Source: Virgibacillus_O xinjiangensis (GTDB taxonomy: Bacteria > Bacillota > Bacilli > Bacillales > Amphibacillaceae). Taken from it: a DNA stretch of 64,000 nt. The stretch spans positions 62,001 to 126,000 of the forward strand of contig NZ_JBHRSA010000003.1 of NCBI RefSeq assembly GCF_042643145.1. The letters run 5' to 3'. The notes under the pieces were generated by a model. It saw nothing but the letters and a program-made list of their open reading frames with translations. It made no database searches and was not told where the DNA came from. Below, piece by piece: positions 62,065 through 64,000 of this stretch (its first letter is position 1; each line of letters starts with the position of its first letter). The position numbers were made by a program, and so were the translations under genes.

Positions 62065-62759
62065 TTGTCTGTATGGTGGTCTTTCAAATCGGTGTATAAA
62101 ATACCGTTTTGCAACACCTCTGCATAAAATACGTCGGAAGTAGACTGGATGCCGGCTTCCTCCAACTTTTGCCGAAGCCAGTTCTCATCCAAATGCAGTT
62201 TTTCCAGATTGTTGCTGATAATCCTTCCATCGGCAATCACTTCGGTAGCTGCCGGATATTTTTTAACCGATGGCGGTATATTCATATCGCCTTTGGTGAT
62301 TGGCAGGTTCGATTCTTTTTTTAAAACGGAAAGCTTACCATCGGTCTCAAAGACAGCCTGGTCCACTTCAGCAAGTGAAAAAATATCTTTCTTACGGAGC
62401 ATCGCCTTCAGGGAGTCGATGTCAAGGCGGCTTTTCCTCATGGCGTCATCAACAATCATGCCGTTCTTTACCACGATCATCGGGTCCCCATTCAACATTT
62501 TCCTTGCTCTTTTCGAGTTGATATCCACCTTGTCCATCAGAAGGGTGAAGAGTGCCCAACCTGTCAAGGCGATGATTCCGTTTCGGATGCTTAGGGCATT
62601 GCTGACGACGAGGTTGGCGGCCAGAGAGCCGATGGCAATAGCTGAGGCGAAGTTGAAGAAGGTCATCTGGCTGATCTCTTTTCTCCCCATGATGCGGGCC
62701 AACCCGAACAGCACGACAAACCCAATAGCAATACGTAGGATCAGTTCCATAATATCCAA
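62061..62759 (-). CDS. DUF421 (YetF-like) membrane protein
   Basis: A 232-residue member of the family also found at 27432. Three N-terminal helices include the signature RIMGRKEISQMTFFNFASAI. The cytosolic domain has GMIVDDAMRKSRLDIDSLKA and DIFSLAEVDQAVFETDGKLS. Role unknown. The ATG is read from 62759 behind weakly purine-rich sequence, so the exact start is less sure than the frame. Confidence 0.88.
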   Translation of the reverse strand: MDIMELILRIAIGFVVLFGLARIMGRKEISQMTFFNFASAIAIGSLAANLVVSNALSIRNGIIALTGWALFTLLMDKVDINSKRARKMLNGDPMIVVKNGMIVDDAMRKSRLDIDSLKAMLRKKDIFSLAEVDQAVFETDGKLSVLKKESNLPITKGDMNIPPSVKKYPAATEVIADGRIISNNLEKLHLDENWLRQKLEEAGIQSTSDVFYAEVLQNGILYTDLKDHHTDK

Positions 62760-62838
62760 TAAAATCCCATCTTTCCTTAAAGGTGTATGGGATTATCTAT
62801 CTGCAGGATTGATAAATTTATGCAGGATGGTCCGGCTG

Positions 62839-63150
62839 TTATCCATCTGTGGTTGAATCAGCGTCATCCTTTTTCATACCATAAATCCATGTTTTTCGAA
62901 TGATTTTCAAAATCGGCCGGATTGTGAGTGACAGACTTCCTAACAGATAGGCGATATTTCCGTAGAGATCTGTTGCCTGCCAGAAATTCAAAATACTTCC
63001 GGTGACAAAAGAAACCCCAACCATGATGTCACCGATCAGCTGCAAGGTCGCATATTTTTCCGTGAAATAGATTTTAAAAGGTCCTTGGTCGATTTCCAGG
63101 TCATATCGATCACTTTTTTCTTTAGTTCTGATCTTCGGAATCAATCCCAT
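62839..63150 (-). CDS. YrhK-domain protein
   Basis: A 103-residue protein with two helices (QLIGDIMVGVSFVTGSILNFW; GNIAYLLGSLSLTIRPIL, the first broken here at about 20) preceded by IYFTEKYATL. This matches the YrhK domain of unknown role. GAGGAGGAG lies ahead of the ATG. It forms a minus-strand run with the DUF421 gene downstream. Confidence 0.85.
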   Translation of the reverse strand: MGLIPKIRTKEKSDRYDLEIDQGPFKIYFTEKYATLQLIGDIMVGVSFVTGSILNFWQATDLYGNIAYLLGSLSLTIRPILKIIRKTWIYGMKKDDADSTTDG

Positions 63151-63208
63151 TTTTCTCCTCCTCGTCTGTTGCCGCTTCGTGTAGGAACCACCTATCCAGC
63201 AAATATGT

Positions 63209-63236
63209 ATCCCCCCTGCGTATGGGCAGGAGGGAT
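63209..63236 (-). terminator. Hairpin between YjzC-like and YrhK genes
   Basis: ATCCCCCCTGC pairs with GCAGGAGGGAT (one mismatch). No U-tract on either strand. Confidence 0.45.
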
Positions 63237-63246
63237 CAATGTCTGT

Positions 63247-63423
63247 CTATGCTTTTACCCAGTATGCAGCCTCATGTTCGGATGGTGATGGCGGAAACTG
63301 ATCACCTTTTTCAATTTCAATGGTCGTATCATCATTGCTTGTATTGCCATTTGCCAGACTGTCTACCTTATACTTACCGCTTTCCGGTGCATTTTCACCA
63401 GTCTTGTATCTGTTATCTGCCAT
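63247..63423 (-). CDS. YjzC-family small protein
   Basis: A 58-residue hydrophilic protein. YKTGENAPESGKYKVD at the start and EIEKGDQFPPSPSEHEAAYW at the end are the YjzC pattern. Function unknown. ATG 63423 lies six bases after GGAGGTGG; the GTG at 63432 is part of that site. Confidence 0.85.
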   Translation of the reverse strand: MADNRYKTGENAPESGKYKVDSLANGNTSNDDTTIEIEKGDQFPPSPSEHEAAYWVKA

Positions 63424-63553
63424 GGTATCCACCTCCGATAGTGATTTCAGAAAAGATGATATTTCATCTCATCCTCTCTTGCAATACATATATCACCGTT
63501 TAATAGGGATTAAACATTCAATCATCATAACCGTCTGCATAGAAAGAGGGAGT

Positions 63554-64000
63554 CTATTTCATCGTAATGACGATTTTACCCTTGGCATGGCCGGATTCAC
63601 TCAATTTATGGGCCTCTTTTACCCCTTCCTCCGTAAGAGGGAAGGTGTGGCCGACATGGGACTTGACTTCCCCGGTCACCATCAGGGCAGCAATTTCCGC
63701 CAATTGCCTGCCGTCCGGCTCCAACCAGTGGAAACCTGCTTTGATGCGCTTGGATGCTCCAGCTGTTTCCTCTGGAGGCTCGACGATGGAAACCAGCTTT
63801 CCGCCTTCTTTCAATACGGAAAAACTTTTCGTTTGTGTCTCCCCGCCAATTGTATCCAATACGATATCCATGTCTTCGAGCACTTCCTCGAAATCTTCTT
63901 CCTGGTAGTTGATGAACTTGTCTGCCCCAAGTTCTTTGACGAATACTTCATTCTTACCGCTCGCTGTGGCAGCTACATAGGCACCAAAGTGCTTGGCCAG
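63554..64000 (-). CDS. NADP-dependent oxidoreductase, MDR/quinone-reductase type (5' truncated)
   Basis: The frame enters from beyond the right edge, so only the C-terminal 148 residues are seen. The part shown runs from the nucleotide fold (AKHFGAYVAATASGKN; LGADKFINYQEED) through VLDTIGGETQTKSFSVLKEGG to FPLTEEGVKEAHKLSESGHAKGKIVI. This is the zinc-free quinone oxidoreductase-like branch of the MDR family. Substrate unknown. Confidence 0.88.
   Translation of the reverse strand: MAKHFGAYVAATASGKNEVFVKELGADKFINYQEEDFEEVLEDMDIVLDTIGGETQTKSFSVLKEGGKLVSIVEPPEETAGASKRIKAGFHWLEPDGRQLAEIAALMVTGEVKSHVGHTFPLTEEGVKEAHKLSESGHAKGKIVITMK

Overview
The window looks like chromosome from an endospore-forming, low-to-mid G+C Bacillaceae, probably one of the halotolerant or marine genera. 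The reasons are strong AGGAGG-type ribosome binding sites with many TTG and GTG starts, sigma-A promoters with 17-bp spacers, Bacillus-type regulatory sites (TnrA, CodY, cre, CsoR, a T-box and an S-box) and spore genes (sspL, csgA, a YjcZ-type protein). I see no rRNA, tRNA, phage, IS element or CRISPR array. Species cannot be fixed from the window.

Layout. (1) 1-11 kb: a truncated DUF389 membrane gene, then a six-gene nitrate-assimilation cluster behind a perfect TnrA-type box: nitrite reductase large and small subunits, siroheme methyltransferase, a NirB-like paralogue that has lost two of four siroheme/4Fe-4S ligands (the likely electron-transfer subunit), the molybdenum nitrate reductase and a NarK/NasA transporter. 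(2) 11-20.5 kb: a metal-homeostasis island. It holds a small HMA protein and a P1B ATPase with a CPG membrane motif, each behind an FNR-like box at -41.5; a YdhK lipoprotein; a sensor kinase/regulator pair; a Cys-rich copper-storage-type protein; and csoR-copA-copZ. (3) 20.5-29.6 kb: a methyltransferase, a two-subunit GMC oxidoreductase, NrnB, a universal stress protein and small membrane proteins. (4) 29.6-45.9 kb: ldh, a ring-cleaving dioxygenase-like gene, a Zn alcohol dehydrogenase, small spore-type proteins, ilvE, serA, a CstA carrier, T-box-controlled proBA, an NRDE protein and luxS. (5) 46-64 kb: an aminotransferase/YjiH/racemase cluster, S-box-controlled metI, a cation antiporter, sppA-yteJ, an acyl-CoA ligase, sspL-csgA, a candidate structured RNA, a DHA2 exporter and several small membrane proteins, ending in a truncated MDR oxidoreductase.

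The least expected feature is the amount of short-period tandem repeat DNA between genes. Three arrays (30.7-31.3, 41.0-41.2 and 56.8-57.3 kb) belong to one family with an almost exact 20-bp period and a shared ATCnGCnGGAG core. Two more arrays (10.95-11.14 and 13.73-13.83 kb) belong to a second family with an exact 21-bp period. They look like no repeat class I can name and are the best candidates for something undescribed. The paired FNR-like promoters, the degenerate siroheme site, a possible second switch downstream of the S-box and the candidate RNA at 57.9 kb come next.
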